Shown here: piece after piece, positions 7,723-16,250 of the stretch | Layout of the letters: each line of letters begins with the position of its first letter | Position numbering within the stretch: position 1 is the first letter of the stretch | Assembly: GCF_947387515.1 (NCBI RefSeq) | Contig: NZ_CANDOB010000002.1 | Span: 186,001-250,000, forward strand | Reading direction: 5' to 3' | DNA: 64,000 nucleotides | From: Alkalihalobacillus sp. CinArs1 | GTDB taxonomy: Bacteria; Bacillota; Bacilli; Bacillales; Guptibacillaceae | Notes under the pieces: generated by a model | Told to the model about the DNA's origin: nothing | Database searches by the model: none | Seen by the model: only the letters and a program-made list of their open reading frames with translations | Translations under genes and position numbers: made by a program

Positions 7723-7811
7723 TTTGTTGGTTGCGTCAAATAGGAGAAGGGCAATCGCCATGTGGAACTATGATAAGCTATACCTAAATGAATGATAAGA
7801 GGTGGAAAAAG

Positions 7812-8297
7812 ATGAAGAAAGAAGTAGAGAGAGCGATTCGGTACCGTCAAGAGGGCAACCATCAAGAAGCGAACGAGATGCTTGTTAAACTAGCAAACGA
7901 ATTTCCAGAGGATGCTTCGGTTCATTACCAGTGCGCCTGGAGCTTTGATGTATTAGGGAAAGAGTCTGAAGCGGTGCCATATTATGAAAAAGCGATTGAG
8001 CTAGGACTTCCCACTGAAGAGTTGGAGGGAGCGCTGCTAGGTTTAGGAAGTACATATCGAACGTTAGGAGACTACGAGAATTCGAAAGCTGTCTTTTTAA
8101 AAGGGATGGAGATCTTTCCTAAGAACAGGGCGATCCAGGTGTTCTATTCGATGACGCTACATAACCTCGGGGAACACGGTGAGGCGATGGAACTCTTGCT
8201 TACGAATTTAGTAGAGACGACGAATGATGACGCGATCTTGAGCTACCGTAGAGCGATTGAATTTTATGCGGATAAGTTGGATGAGGTTTGGGAGTAG
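7812..8297 (+). CDS. Tetratricopeptide repeat protein
   Basis: About 161 residues made almost wholly of helical TPR-like units: NHQEANEMLVKLANEFPEDASVHYQCAWSF is split over a first unit, SEAVPYYEKAIELG a second, GDYENSKAVFLKGMEIFPKN a third and GEHGEAMELLLTNL a fourth. Such proteins bind partner peptides; no enzymatic motif is present. I place the start at ATG 7812, which has GAGGTGG six bases upstream; an earlier in-frame ATG at 7788 lacks a ribosome binding site. Convergent with the dipeptidase gene, with the repeat arrays in between. Confidence 0.82.
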   Translation: MKKEVERAIRYRQEGNHQEANEMLVKLANEFPEDASVHYQCAWSFDVLGKESEAVPYYEKAIELGLPTEELEGALLGLGSTYRTLGDYENSKAVFLKGMEIFPKNRAIQVFYSMTLHNLGEHGEAMELLLTNLVETTNDDAILSYRRAIEFYADKLDEVWE

Positions 8298-8355
8298 GGA
8301 GCGTTTTGAAGGAGATTACACTCGTTGGGGTATCTTCGAGCGGGGGCCTGTTCTG

Positions 8356-8451
8356 TTTATTGTCTAAAATCAAGATTTATTAGCTAAAACTGAGATTTAT
8401 TGTCCAAAATCCGAATTTATTAGCCAAACTGAGAGTTTATTAGCTAATTAG
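8356..8451. repeat. 20-bp tandem repeat array A (4.8 copies)
   Basis: Units begin at 8356, 8376, 8396, 8416 and 8436 (last one 16 bp). Consensus TTTATTRGCYAAAAYTGAGA; alternate units share GTCYAAAAT or AGCYAAAC. The period is exactly 20 bp, not a multiple of three, so it is not coding. It lies in the 379-bp gap between the convergent TPR and dipeptidase genes and is related to array B (about 13 of 20 consensus positions shared). Confidence 0.9.
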
Positions 8452-8478
8452 AAAAATACACATGTAGCAAAAGAAGGA

Positions 8479-8513
8479 AAAACGCCAGCGGGGCACTGCA
8501 CCGCTGGCGTTTT
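8479..8513. terminator. Bidirectional terminator between the repeat arrays
   Basis: Stem AAAACGCCAGCGG (8479-8491) / CCGCTGGCGTTTT (8501-8513), 13 bp, 9-base loop, A-rich before and T-rich after. Confidence 0.88.
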
Positions 8514-8540
8514 GTATGGGTAAAAGAGGGGGGAGAGCTG

Positions 8541-8654
8541 GATATCGGCGAAAATCTGGATATATCAGCGAAATTAAGAATATATCAGCGAAAATCCATT
8601 TATATCGGCGAAATTAAGAATATATCAGCGAAAATCTGGATATATCAGCGAAAC
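8541..8654. repeat. 20-bp tandem repeat array B (5.7 copies)
   Basis: Units begin at 8541, 8561, 8581, 8601, 8621 and 8641; each starts TATATCRGCGAAA (first unit gATATC) followed by a variable 7-base half such as ATCTGGA or TTAAGAA. Units 1 and 5 are the same but for one base in each half; units 2 and 4 share the TTAAGAA half. Ends 22 bp before the dipeptidase stop codon. Confidence 0.92.
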
Positions 8655-8676
8655 AGCGCCCCGGGTAAACAATCCC

Positions 8677-10026
8677 CTACAACGACTCCAAGTAAGCCAC
8701 TACCGTCTCGATCCCCTTCGTAAAGTTCTCCAAATGAAAATGCTCGTTTGGCGCGTGAAGATTTTCAGATGGAAGACCGAAGCCCATGAGGACTACGGGT
8801 GCGTCGAGCACTCTTGCGAAGACTTCGACGATTGGGATTGAACCGCCTTCTTTAGGGAAAAGAGCGCGCGTTCCGTACACGTTTTCATAGGCGTCCGCTG
8901 CTTTTTGAATCATTGGGTTTCGAGAATCGAGAGCAACCGGTCTTGCCTTGATGAACTGTTTAACGGAAAGCGTTGTGCCTTCTGGGCATTGTGCTTCAAG
9001 GTGTTTTTCGATCAGCTCATAGATGTGCTGTGGGTCTTGATCGCCAACAAGACGGCAGCTGATCTTTCCGCTCGCTTCAGACGGAACGATCGTTTTGATG
9101 CCGTCTCCCTGGTAGCCTCCTGTGATGCCGTTGATTTCAAGGGTCGGACGGATGCCAGTTCGCTCTTTGAACGAGAAGCCTTCTTCTCCATATAGAGCAG
9201 ATAGGCCGAGTTCTTTTTTCATCGCTTCTTCGTCAGACGGAATTTCTGCGACTTCTTTTCGAAGCGTATCTGTTAGTTCAGGGACGCCTTCGTAGAAGCC
9301 TTCTACGGCAATTTTGCCATCCTCATCATGGAGAGAGTCGAGAAGGCGGACGAGTGAGTGAACAGCATTCGGAACACCGCCACCGTACACGCCTGAGTGT
9401 AGATCGGTGTTTGCTGTTTTCACGTTTACTTCCATGGCAAGTGCGCCGCGAAGCGACGTGCAGATTGCGGGTAAGCCTTTTTCAATGAATGACGTATCTG
9501 AAATGAGCACCGCGTCACAGCTTAGCTTTTCACTTTCTTCATTAATAAAAGGATCGAGATTAGGGCTCGCGATTTCCTCTTCGCCTTCGATGCAGAACTT
9601 CACATTAACAGGAAGCTTGCCGTGTTCGTTCATTAAAAGCTCCATCGCTTTGATGTGGATGAAGAGCTGCCCTTTATCATCAGTCGCACCGCGGGCGAAT
9701 AGCTTATCGTCCCGGATGACGGGTTCGAAAGGAGGGGTTTCCCACAGTTCGAGGGGATCTGCAGGCTGCACGTCGTAGTGACCATAAATGAGCACAGTTG
9801 GTTTTCCTTCTGCATGAAGCCAGTCGGCGTATACGATTGGATGACCTTCTGTTTCGATGATCTCGATGTTTTCCATGCTAGCTTTTTTGAGCGCGTCTGC
9901 AACAAAGCCAGCTCCTTTTTGTACATCCTCTTTGTAGGCAGGATCGGCAGAAATACTAGGGATCTTCAAGAACTCTTTTAGTTCATCGAGAAATGATTCT
10001 TTATGTAGTGCGATGGTTTCTTTCAT
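8677..10026 (-). CDS. M20-family dipeptidase
   Basis: A zinc metallopeptidase of about 449 residues in the ArgE/DapE/CNDP group, which cleaves dipeptides in the cytosol. Zinc-ligand segments are in order: VLIYGHYDVQPADP near residue 73, RGATDDKGQ near residue 106 and the catalytic/ligand glutamates in FCIEGEEEIASP near residue 137; the dimerisation (lid) domain contains DLHSGVYGGGVPNA near residue 205 and the C-terminal histidine lies in ENLHAPNEHF near residue 425. I use ATG 10026, six bases after AAGGAGG; the frame extends 40 codons upstream without a ribosome binding site and that extension includes the promoter region. Convergent with the TPR gene. Confidence 0.93.
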   Translation of the reverse strand: MKETIALHKESFLDELKEFLKIPSISADPAYKEDVQKGAGFVADALKKASMENIEIIETEGHPIVYADWLHAEGKPTVLIYGHYDVQPADPLELWETPPFEPVIRDDKLFARGATDDKGQLFIHIKAMELLMNEHGKLPVNVKFCIEGEEEIASPNLDPFINEESEKLSCDAVLISDTSFIEKGLPAICTSLRGALAMEVNVKTANTDLHSGVYGGGVPNAVHSLVRLLDSLHDEDGKIAVEGFYEGVPELTDTLRKEVAEIPSDEEAMKKELGLSALYGEEGFSFKERTGIRPTLEINGITGGYQGDGIKTIVPSEASGKISCRLVGDQDPQHIYELIEKHLEAQCPEGTTLSVKQFIKARPVALDSRNPMIQKAADAYENVYGTRALFPKEGGSIPIVEVFARVLDAPVVLMGFGLPSENLHAPNEHFHLENFTKGIETVVAYLESL

Positions 10027-10200
10027 TGCTAGAACCTCCTTCAGGCTATCAGTCCTTCTATTATAATAGACGGCGCATGTGTAGACAAAAATGATGGTTG
10101 TTAGAATGATAGGTTTTAGTGACTTCTCGCATTCAGTCGTTATCAAGCGGAAAATGCAGTTTGAGCAAGCTTATCCGAAGAGAACTCTTCATACGGTTGA

Positions 10201-10231
10201 TTTTGTAAAAATATAAAAACATTTTACAAAA
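10201..10231. promoter_or_regulatory. Perfect inverted repeat upstream of the thiol-peptidase-like gene
   Basis: TTTTGTAAAA (10201-10210) and TTTTACAAAA (10222-10231), 11-bp spacer, 68 bp before the start codon of the next gene. Candidate operator; the 266-bp gap shows nothing else I can name. Confidence 0.4.
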
Positions 10232-10298
10232 AAAGGTTTCTATTCATCAAGAAGCGGGTACAAATTGCTATCTTAAACTAATTGGGGGATGTGTGAGT

Positions 10299-12275
10299 AT
10301 GAAAACTTCATATTCAAATCATGAACAAGAGCAGTTTGCAAGAAGTCTGCAAACGTTGTCAACCGGTTCAAATCCAGCTGTAGTAGATGATGTTCTTAGA
10401 CATGCGGCTGTTTTGATCGATAGCAATATGTTTGATGAGCTGTATGAGCTTGTAGAGGCGTATGAGAATGCAGGCATTTTTCAGGATGGTCCGTGGGAGA
10501 ATCCACGAAAGCTCCAACCTAAGCTCGTTTCTGGTTCATTTAAAATAGATGGTAACTATTCTATATTTGAAGTGTTGAGTGAGTTAAGGTTATTGGCGAT
10601 TGCGAAAGGCGACCTTCAGCATTCGAAGCTGAAAGCGGAAGAAGCGAAGGATTTGCTCACGACGATTATGGCGTTGAACTTAGAACTCATTTTCCCTCCT
10701 GAAACAGAGGAAGCTCGCATCAGTCAAACAGAAGAAAACAAGCGCGGGATCCTATTGTTTCAATATCTCGCGAACAAACTATCACTAGCTTCTCTCGCTC
10801 CAACGTTCGTGAATGAAATCGATCGGCTGACGTCACAGCGACCGATCATGGTCAATCGTATCGTGGAGATGATCAGCTACGCTGAAAACTTATTGGATGA
10901 GCCAGATCTCACGCCTGAAGGGAAAGCGAGTATTCAGCGGTATATCGATAGCTTGAATGGACCGACATCGTTGAGTAAAACGTATCAGCAAGAATATGTG
11001 AAAGAGTTCATGGCACTTTCAAAAGCAGAAAAGGTGTCTGAGGCCGATGCGTTTGCGAACATCATGCGTGATACGGGTATCGTGTCACCGATTCATGCAG
11101 ACCTTGTGAGGGAGTTAGCTCAGCACGATGAGACAGAACTCCTGACGATTGCGCTTGATCTTACGGAAAAAGGTGAAGCAAATTTAAACGAGCATTTTGA
11201 GATTGTGAAACAAATCATCACCCTCGCGATTCATCGATCAACGTGTCAGGCTCTTTACGGGCTTGCGAGGATGCTCGAGCGAGGCGTTCTATCATCCCCG
11301 CCCGTTATTCCAGCACTCGAACGGATCGTGGAGCTTGAGCTTCTTCCTGAAGTTGAAAAAGATCTGTTAGCTTCTCGTAACCTTTCTGAGGACGTTACGG
11401 CAGTTGGTCTTTTACTGTCTGGTGTTGTGAGCGTTCTAGGACAGCCGCTGGGAATTGGACAAGGTCTGAACCCAACGTGTCAGTCTGCTCGGGGAATCAG
11501 TCTTTGGTCACAGCATGATCCGGGTTATTTATTAGAACTGTTAACGAGAGCGTGTCGCGATGGCGAAGTGGATATGATGTTTGAAGGAATCGAGATCAAC
11601 TCATCGCTTCTTTCAGGAGGACTTGCACCGGATCTTCATACGGAGCTCGATCCCGTTTCACTAGTGTTAGTGCCACACTTAGATCGCATCTATGATGACA
11701 TGATGAAGCGTTGTGCGTTAAGAGGGGAAGATGGCCACAAATGGGTGAACCCATCTTTTTATGGACAATGGATTTCAAAAGAATTTTCATCCTGTATTCA
11801 GCCGGTCACAGGTGCCGTAGCAGATTATGACGAGTTCGCGAAGCTATTTTATGCGACTCACCATCCAGATTTCAACGGCGGGCATCAGCTCATCTATCCG
11901 AATCCGGTCGGGATTTTTGTTACGACTGCGAATGCTGATCTTCTTGGACTGCATGCGATCTCGATTCAAAGAATCGCACCTGATCCATCAGGTCAGATGA
12001 GGGTGTACTTTTACAATCCGAATAACGACAGTGGTCAAAACTGGGGACAGGGAATCAGGTCAACGGTTCGAAATAATGGAGAAGAAGAAGGAGAAGCGTC
12101 CTTGCCATTCGATCAATTCCTTTCCCGGGTGTATGCGTTCCACTACAATCCGAATGAGATGGGCAGTCTAGAAGAGGTCGATCTGAGTCTAGTCGAGAAA
12201 GTTACCGAGCTTGCTAAAAATAGCTGGGGACAAACGTACCAATGGGTCGATCTCAAAAATCCATTCGTACTATAA
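10299..12275 (+). CDS. Large protein of unknown family with a papain-like Cys-His-Asn signature
   Basis: About 658 residues, no signal peptide or membrane span. The first ~370 residues are helix-rich with no motif I recognise. The C-terminal part carries, in order, NPTCQSARGISLW with Cys394, LGLHAISIQRI with His552, and YFYNPNNDSG with Asn573. The order and the local patterns (small residues around Cys at a helix start, His in a strand, N-P-N on the next strand) resemble papain-like cysteine peptidases or C39/transglutaminase folds. This is inference from motif order only. The start is uncertain: ATG 10299 lies 10 bases after GGGGG, while the in-frame GTG 10293 lies four bases after it. Monocistronic with its own terminator; an inverted repeat lies upstream. 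Confidence 0.6.
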   Translation: MKTSYSNHEQEQFARSLQTLSTGSNPAVVDDVLRHAAVLIDSNMFDELYELVEAYENAGIFQDGPWENPRKLQPKLVSGSFKIDGNYSIFEVLSELRLLAIAKGDLQHSKLKAEEAKDLLTTIMALNLELIFPPETEEARISQTEENKRGILLFQYLANKLSLASLAPTFVNEIDRLTSQRPIMVNRIVEMISYAENLLDEPDLTPEGKASIQRYIDSLNGPTSLSKTYQQEYVKEFMALSKAEKVSEADAFANIMRDTGIVSPIHADLVRELAQHDETELLTIALDLTEKGEANLNEHFEIVKQIITLAIHRSTCQALYGLARMLERGVLSSPPVIPALERIVELELLPEVEKDLLASRNLSEDVTAVGLLLSGVVSVLGQPLGIGQGLNPTCQSARGISLWSQHDPGYLLELLTRACRDGEVDMMFEGIEINSSLLSGGLAPDLHTELDPVSLVLVPHLDRIYDDMMKRCALRGEDGHKWVNPSFYGQWISKEFSSCIQPVTGAVADYDEFAKLFYATHHPDFNGGHQLIYPNPVGIFVTTANADLLGLHAISIQRIAPDPSGQMRVYFYNPNNDSGQNWGQGIRSTVRNNGEEEGEASLPFDQFLSRVYAFHYNPNEMGSLEEVDLSLVEKVTELAKNSWGQTYQWVDLKNPFVL

Positions 12276-12281
12276 ACAAGT

Positions 12282-12314
12282 AGGTACCTTCCGAAACAGG
12301 AAGGTACCTTTTTT
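12282..12314 (+). terminator. Terminator after the thiol-peptidase-like gene
   Basis: Stem AGGTACCTTCC (12282-12292) / GGAAGGTACCT (12299-12309), 6-base loop, then TTTTT. Confidence 0.9.
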
Positions 12315-12374
12315 ATTTTAAAGAAATATACTGCAATAATGATGAGTCGAAAGGAATTTGACGATTTTTACCGA

Positions 12375-12413
12375 AATATTGTTACATGCTTGTTTTCTGA
12401 ATATTGTTATAAT
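12375..12413 (+). promoter_or_regulatory. Candidate promoter of the acyl-CoA operon with direct repeats
   Basis: TATAAT at 12408-12413 about 75 bp before the first gene, without a good -35. Two copies of AATATTGTTA (12375-12384 and 12400-12409), 25 bp apart, could be activator or repressor sites. Weak evidence. Confidence 0.4.
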
Positions 12414-12486
12414 TATTATACCCGAAAAATTCGTCTGGGTTTATAGATGGTGAACCAGCGGATAAGCAAAGAACAGGAGGCTAACC

Positions 12487-13902
12487 ATGCAAGGGATTAT
12501 CGCATATGAAGTGTACCTTCCTCATCACCGCATTTCAAAAAAGGAAGTCGCTGGCTTTCATGGCGGCTATGCTGGAAAAGGGACAAAATCTGTCGCTCAT
12601 TATGATGAAGATAGTCTAACGATGGCGGTAAATGCATCGCAAGCGTTAGGTGACGTAATAGAGAAGAACCAGCCTGGAGCGGTGTATTTTGCATCGACAA
12701 CGTCACCATATCAAGAGAAATTGTGCAGCGTGACGCTCGCTAAGGCGCTCCACCTTCCTGCGAATACTGGAACGATCGACTATGGAAATAGTCTTCGTGC
12801 TGCTACGAACGCCATACGAGCAGGTATGAACGCAGTCGAAGCGAGGAAAGGATCCATTCTTGTGAGTTTGGCCGATCGAAGGCTCGCAAAGCCAAAAAGC
12901 CCACTCGAAGCTGAAATGGGGGCAGGGGCCGTATCTTTTCTTCTCGGAGAAGGGGAAGATGTACTCGCAGAGTTGATCGGGTCATCACAAGTGGCTGGGG
13001 AACAAATGAGTCAGTGGCGAACCGCACAAGATCAATTTCTAAGACAGTGGGAAGATCGGTTCATCGCGCATTCCGTATCAGATGCAGTTCTTCAATGTGC
13101 TCATGAGCTTCTGAACAGCACGAACAGGTCGCTCGAGAGCATCGACACCGTCATCGTAGCGGGACCAACCGAAAAGCTTTCGATCACATTGGCAAAACAG
13201 ATCGGCGCGAAGGAAGAGCAAATAAACTATATTGGTGATGCGAGTATTGGGCATCTTGGTACGGCAAACGGTCCTTATATGCTTACAAAGGCACTTTCAG
13301 AAAGCACTCCCGGGCAGACGATTCTATGGCTTCAGGCAGGAGATGGATGCGAAGGAATGCTATTTCAGACAACAGAAGCGGTTTCTTCTTACAAACAAAA
13401 GAAAACGCTTTCACATGGAACAACCGTCAGTTACAGCGATTACTTGCGCTGGTACGAATTGTTAGAGGTGGACGAAGGAAGGCGCCCTGGAGCAGCTACA
13501 CCTTCAGCGCCGGCTTTGAAGCGAAACTTAGATCAGATCCTAGGTCTTTTTGGATCAGAGTGCATGAATTGTGGGCAGAGCTATTATCCGAAGCAGCGCG
13601 TGTGTGTGAAGTGTCATGTGAAAGATGAGATGAAGCCGTTCTCACTCCAGGGTAAACGAGCGAAGGTTGCAACCTATACGGTCGATTACCTTGCCACGTC
13701 TGTGTCGCCTCCGACGATTTTTGCGGTGGTCGATATCGAAGGTGGAAGCAGATTGCTTGCTCAAGCCACGGACTGCGGTCCTGAAGAAATTTCGATCGGT
13801 ACTGAGGTGGAGTTCAGCTTCCGTAAGTTATATGAAGCAGGAGGAATCAATAATTACTTTTGGAAAGTCGTTCCAAAGAGAGGTGTTCATCATGAGTCGT
13901 AA
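12487..13902 (+). CDS. HMG-CoA-synthase-like protein fused to a DUF35 OB-fold/zinc-ribbon domain
   Basis: A 471-residue fusion. Residues 1-300 have the HMGS/KAS III-like thiolase fold (GIIAYEVYLPHHRISKKEV at the start; YGNSLRAATNAIRAG near residue 100; GHLGTANGPYML near residue 257). Residues 345-465 are a DUF35 domain: a rubredoxin-like zinc ribbon CMNCGQSYYPKQRVCVKC followed by an OB fold. The HMGS nucleophile position (A-C-x-A-G or N-A-C-Y-G in active enzymes) has no cysteine, and the H-T-P-type histidine motif reads V-A-G-P. It may therefore be a non-catalytic partner of the thiolase that follows, like the thiolase-HMGS-DUF35 assemblies of archaea, where the OB fold helps bind CoA. First gene of an eight-gene operon; ATG after AGGAGG. 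Confidence 0.82.
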   Translation: MQGIIAYEVYLPHHRISKKEVAGFHGGYAGKGTKSVAHYDEDSLTMAVNASQALGDVIEKNQPGAVYFASTTSPYQEKLCSVTLAKALHLPANTGTIDYGNSLRAATNAIRAGMNAVEARKGSILVSLADRRLAKPKSPLEAEMGAGAVSFLLGEGEDVLAELIGSSQVAGEQMSQWRTAQDQFLRQWEDRFIAHSVSDAVLQCAHELLNSTNRSLESIDTVIVAGPTEKLSITLAKQIGAKEEQINYIGDASIGHLGTANGPYMLTKALSESTPGQTILWLQAGDGCEGMLFQTTEAVSSYKQKKTLSHGTTVSYSDYLRWYELLEVDEGRRPGAATPSAPALKRNLDQILGLFGSECMNCGQSYYPKQRVCVKCHVKDEMKPFSLQGKRAKVATYTVDYLATSVSPPTIFAVVDIEGGSRLLAQATDCGPEEISIGTEVEFSFRKLYEAGGINNYFWKVVPKRGVHHES

Positions 13903-15076
13903 AGGAATTCACGATAAGGTTTCGGTCGTTGGGATGGGGTGTACGAAGTTTTCAGAGCACTGGGATAAAAGTACGGATGATTTGATTATCGAAGCAGCGC
14001 ACGAGGCCTTGAACGATGCGGGAATCGAGCTTAAGGATGTTGAAGCGGCTTGGATCGGGACGATGGATTCAGGCTATGCGGGCATGACGCTTTCAGGTCC
14101 ACTGAAGAGCGACTATATCCCGGTTACGAGGGTCGAGAACATGTGCGCGACGGGGTCTGAAGCGTTTCGAAACGCGTGTTATGCGGTCGCAGCCGGGGCG
14201 TATGATGTGGCGCTCGTCGTTGGTGTTGAGAAGTTAAAGGACTCTGGATATAGCGGACTCGTTATGAACTCATCTCCTGGAGATGGAACGTCCCCGAATA
14301 TTACTGCTCCGGCATCGTTCTCGTTGCTCGCTCCGGCATATTTTAATCGATATGGGCTCGAAGCGAAACAAGGGAAAGAAGTTTTGGCCCGAATCGCATG
14401 GAAGAATCATGCGAACGGAGCTTTAAATAAGAAGGCTCAGTATCAAAAAGAGATTCCGATGGAGCGGATTATCAATTCGCCGATGATCGCGGCTCCCCTC
14501 GGCGTACTCGATTGCTCTGGAGTCGCAGATGGGGCGGCAGCTGCCGTGATCGTTCGAACAGAGGATAGTAAAAAATATCGAAACGATCCGATGCTCGTTA
14601 AAGCGCTAAGTATCGCGGCTGGACCCGGTGAGGGCATGCTGACGCAGGACTTTGATTTTACAAGCATTCAAGAAAACGTTCGTGCTGCAGAAGATGCTTA
14701 TAAGCAGGCTGGAATCAAGAACCCAAGGAAAGAGATCGATATGGCCGAAGTGCACGATTGTTTTACACCAACTGAGCTTGTGATTTATGAAGACCTCGGT
14801 TTTAGTGAGCGAGGAGAAGGGTGGAAGGATGTTCAAAACGGACGCTTTGATCTAAAAGGAGATCTTCCGGTAAATCCAGACGGTGGATTGAAATCGTTCG
14901 GGCATCCGATCGGTGCAAGCGGGCTTCGGATGTTGTATGAAATGTACCTTCAGTTTCAAGGAAAAGCGGATAAGCGTCAGTTAGATGATCCGAAGATCGG
15001 GTTGACCCATAACCTTGGCGGCTATCCGTGGCAGTGTGTCTCGTTTATCTCGATTGTAGGGAAAAACCTCTCTTAA
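13892..15076 (+). CDS. Thiolase (acetyl-CoA acyltransferase), SCP2-like type
   Basis: A 394-residue thiolase. It carries the nucleophile cysteine in ENMCATGSEAF near residue 87, the histidine in AEVHDCFTPTEL near residue 288 and the GHPIGASG loop near residue 340. Thiolases of this subgroup lack the classical C-G-G motif and act with a DUF35 partner, here the fusion protein encoded just upstream. ATG 13892 overlaps the preceding stop by 11 bases and has AGAGAGGTG before it; the frame is open 225 bases further upstream but only as an antisense-free shadow of the previous gene. Likely catalyses the thiolytic step of the pathway, releasing acetyl- or propionyl-CoA. Confidence 0.9.
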   Translation: MSRKGIHDKVSVVGMGCTKFSEHWDKSTDDLIIEAAHEALNDAGIELKDVEAAWIGTMDSGYAGMTLSGPLKSDYIPVTRVENMCATGSEAFRNACYAVAAGAYDVALVVGVEKLKDSGYSGLVMNSSPGDGTSPNITAPASFSLLAPAYFNRYGLEAKQGKEVLARIAWKNHANGALNKKAQYQKEIPMERIINSPMIAAPLGVLDCSGVADGAAAAVIVRTEDSKKYRNDPMLVKALSIAAGPGEGMLTQDFDFTSIQENVRAAEDAYKQAGIKNPRKEIDMAEVHDCFTPTELVIYEDLGFSERGEGWKDVQNGRFDLKGDLPVNPDGGLKSFGHPIGASGLRMLYEMYLQFQGKADKRQLDDPKIGLTHNLGGYPWQCVSFISIVGKNLS

Positions 15077-15091
15077 GAAGGAGCTAAAAAG

Positions 15092-16237
15092 ATGAAACAT
15101 CCGTATTTAACAAACGATCATGAAGCGTTCCGTAAGTCACTGCGTAAGTTTCTCGCTAAGGAAGCAGAACCGTTTTACGAAAAATGGGAAGAAGATCGCC
15201 TAATTCCGCGGAGCTTCTGGGAGAAGTTAGCGGCGCAAGGGTACCTTTGTCCGACACTTCCAGAAGCGTATGGCGGTTTTGATGCTGACTGGGGCTATGC
15301 GGTCATCATCAATGAAGAGTTGGAGCGAATCGGATCAGGGCTCGTTGGCGTTGGGCTTCATAACGACATCGTTGTACCGTACATTGAATCGTATGGAACA
15401 GAAGAACAAAAGAAGCGATGGCTGCCAAAGTGTGTGTCGAGTGAAATCATTACCGCGATCGCCATGACAGAGCCTGGTGCAGGTTCAGATCTCGCGAACA
15501 TCAAGACGACGGCTGTGTTAGAAGGTGACCACTACGTTGTGAATGGGTCAAAGACGTTTATTACGAATGGTATCCATTCTGATCTTGTGGTTGTAGCGGT
15601 GAAAACGGATCCCAATGCGAAGCCAGCTTATAAAGGCGTGAGCTTACTGGCGGTGGAGCGCGATCACCCTGGTTTTTCTAGAGGACGAAAGCTTAATAAA
15701 GTAGGTCTTCACTGTCAGGATACGGCAGAGCTGTTTTTTGAAGATTGTCGTGTTCCGAAAGAAAACTTAATCGGTGCAGAAGGCAAAGGATTTCTTTATT
15801 TGATGGAAAAGCTTCAGCAGGAACGCTTGCTTGTCGCAATCGCTGCTCAGGTAGCGGCTGAGGATATGTTTGAGATGACGATGCAGTACATTCAGGAGCG
15901 GAAGGCGTTCGGTCAGAGCATCTCAAAGTTTCAGCATATTCAGTTTGAGATGGTCGAGATGAAAACAGAAATCGAGATCGGCAGGACGTTTCTCGATTCC
16001 CTGATCGCTGAACACATGGAGGGAGAAGACATCGTTACGAAAGTGTCGATGTCGAAATACTGGCATACGGATATGGCAAAGAGCGTTTCACAGCGCTGCC
16101 TGCAGCTTCATGGCGGCTATGGCTATATGGAAGAATACAAGATTGCGAGAAGGTTCCGCGACATTCCGGTGTCGGCGATTTATGCGGGGACAAATGAGAT
16201 TATGAAAACAATCATCGCTAAAAATATAGGATTGTAG
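15092..16237 (+). CDS. Acyl-CoA dehydrogenase
   Basis: A 381-residue FAD-dependent acyl-CoA dehydrogenase that makes the trans-2-enoyl-CoA. Family signatures: AMTEPGAGSDLANIKTTA near residue 125, NGSKTFITNG near residue 152 and RKAFGQSISKFQ near residue 270. The catalytic glutamate appears to be in LQQERLLVAIA (residue about 247), as in long-chain and isovaleryl-CoA dehydrogenases, because the medium-chain position near the C-terminus reads YAGTNE rather than YEGT. Alternative: a branched- or long-chain substrate class. ATG follows AAGGAG; 15 bases after the thiolase stop. Confidence 0.93.
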   Translation: MKHPYLTNDHEAFRKSLRKFLAKEAEPFYEKWEEDRLIPRSFWEKLAAQGYLCPTLPEAYGGFDADWGYAVIINEELERIGSGLVGVGLHNDIVVPYIESYGTEEQKKRWLPKCVSSEIITAIAMTEPGAGSDLANIKTTAVLEGDHYVVNGSKTFITNGIHSDLVVVAVKTDPNAKPAYKGVSLLAVERDHPGFSRGRKLNKVGLHCQDTAELFFEDCRVPKENLIGAEGKGFLYLMEKLQQERLLVAIAAQVAAEDMFEMTMQYIQERKAFGQSISKFQHIQFEMVEMKTEIEIGRTFLDSLIAEHMEGEDIVTKVSMSKYWHTDMAKSVSQRCLQLHGGYGYMEEYKIARRFRDIPVSAIYAGTNEIMKTIIAKNIGL

Positions 16238-16250
16238 AAAGGGGGATATC

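Noticed and set aside
8356-8654. CRISPR-like array
   Set aside because: Repeats are direct and abutting with 20-bp period, no unique spacers and no cas genes nearby.
13667-13891. N-terminal extension of the thiolase frame
   Set aside because: It is only an open frame within the preceding gene; ATG 13892 with AGAGAGGTG gives a normal thiolase N-terminus.
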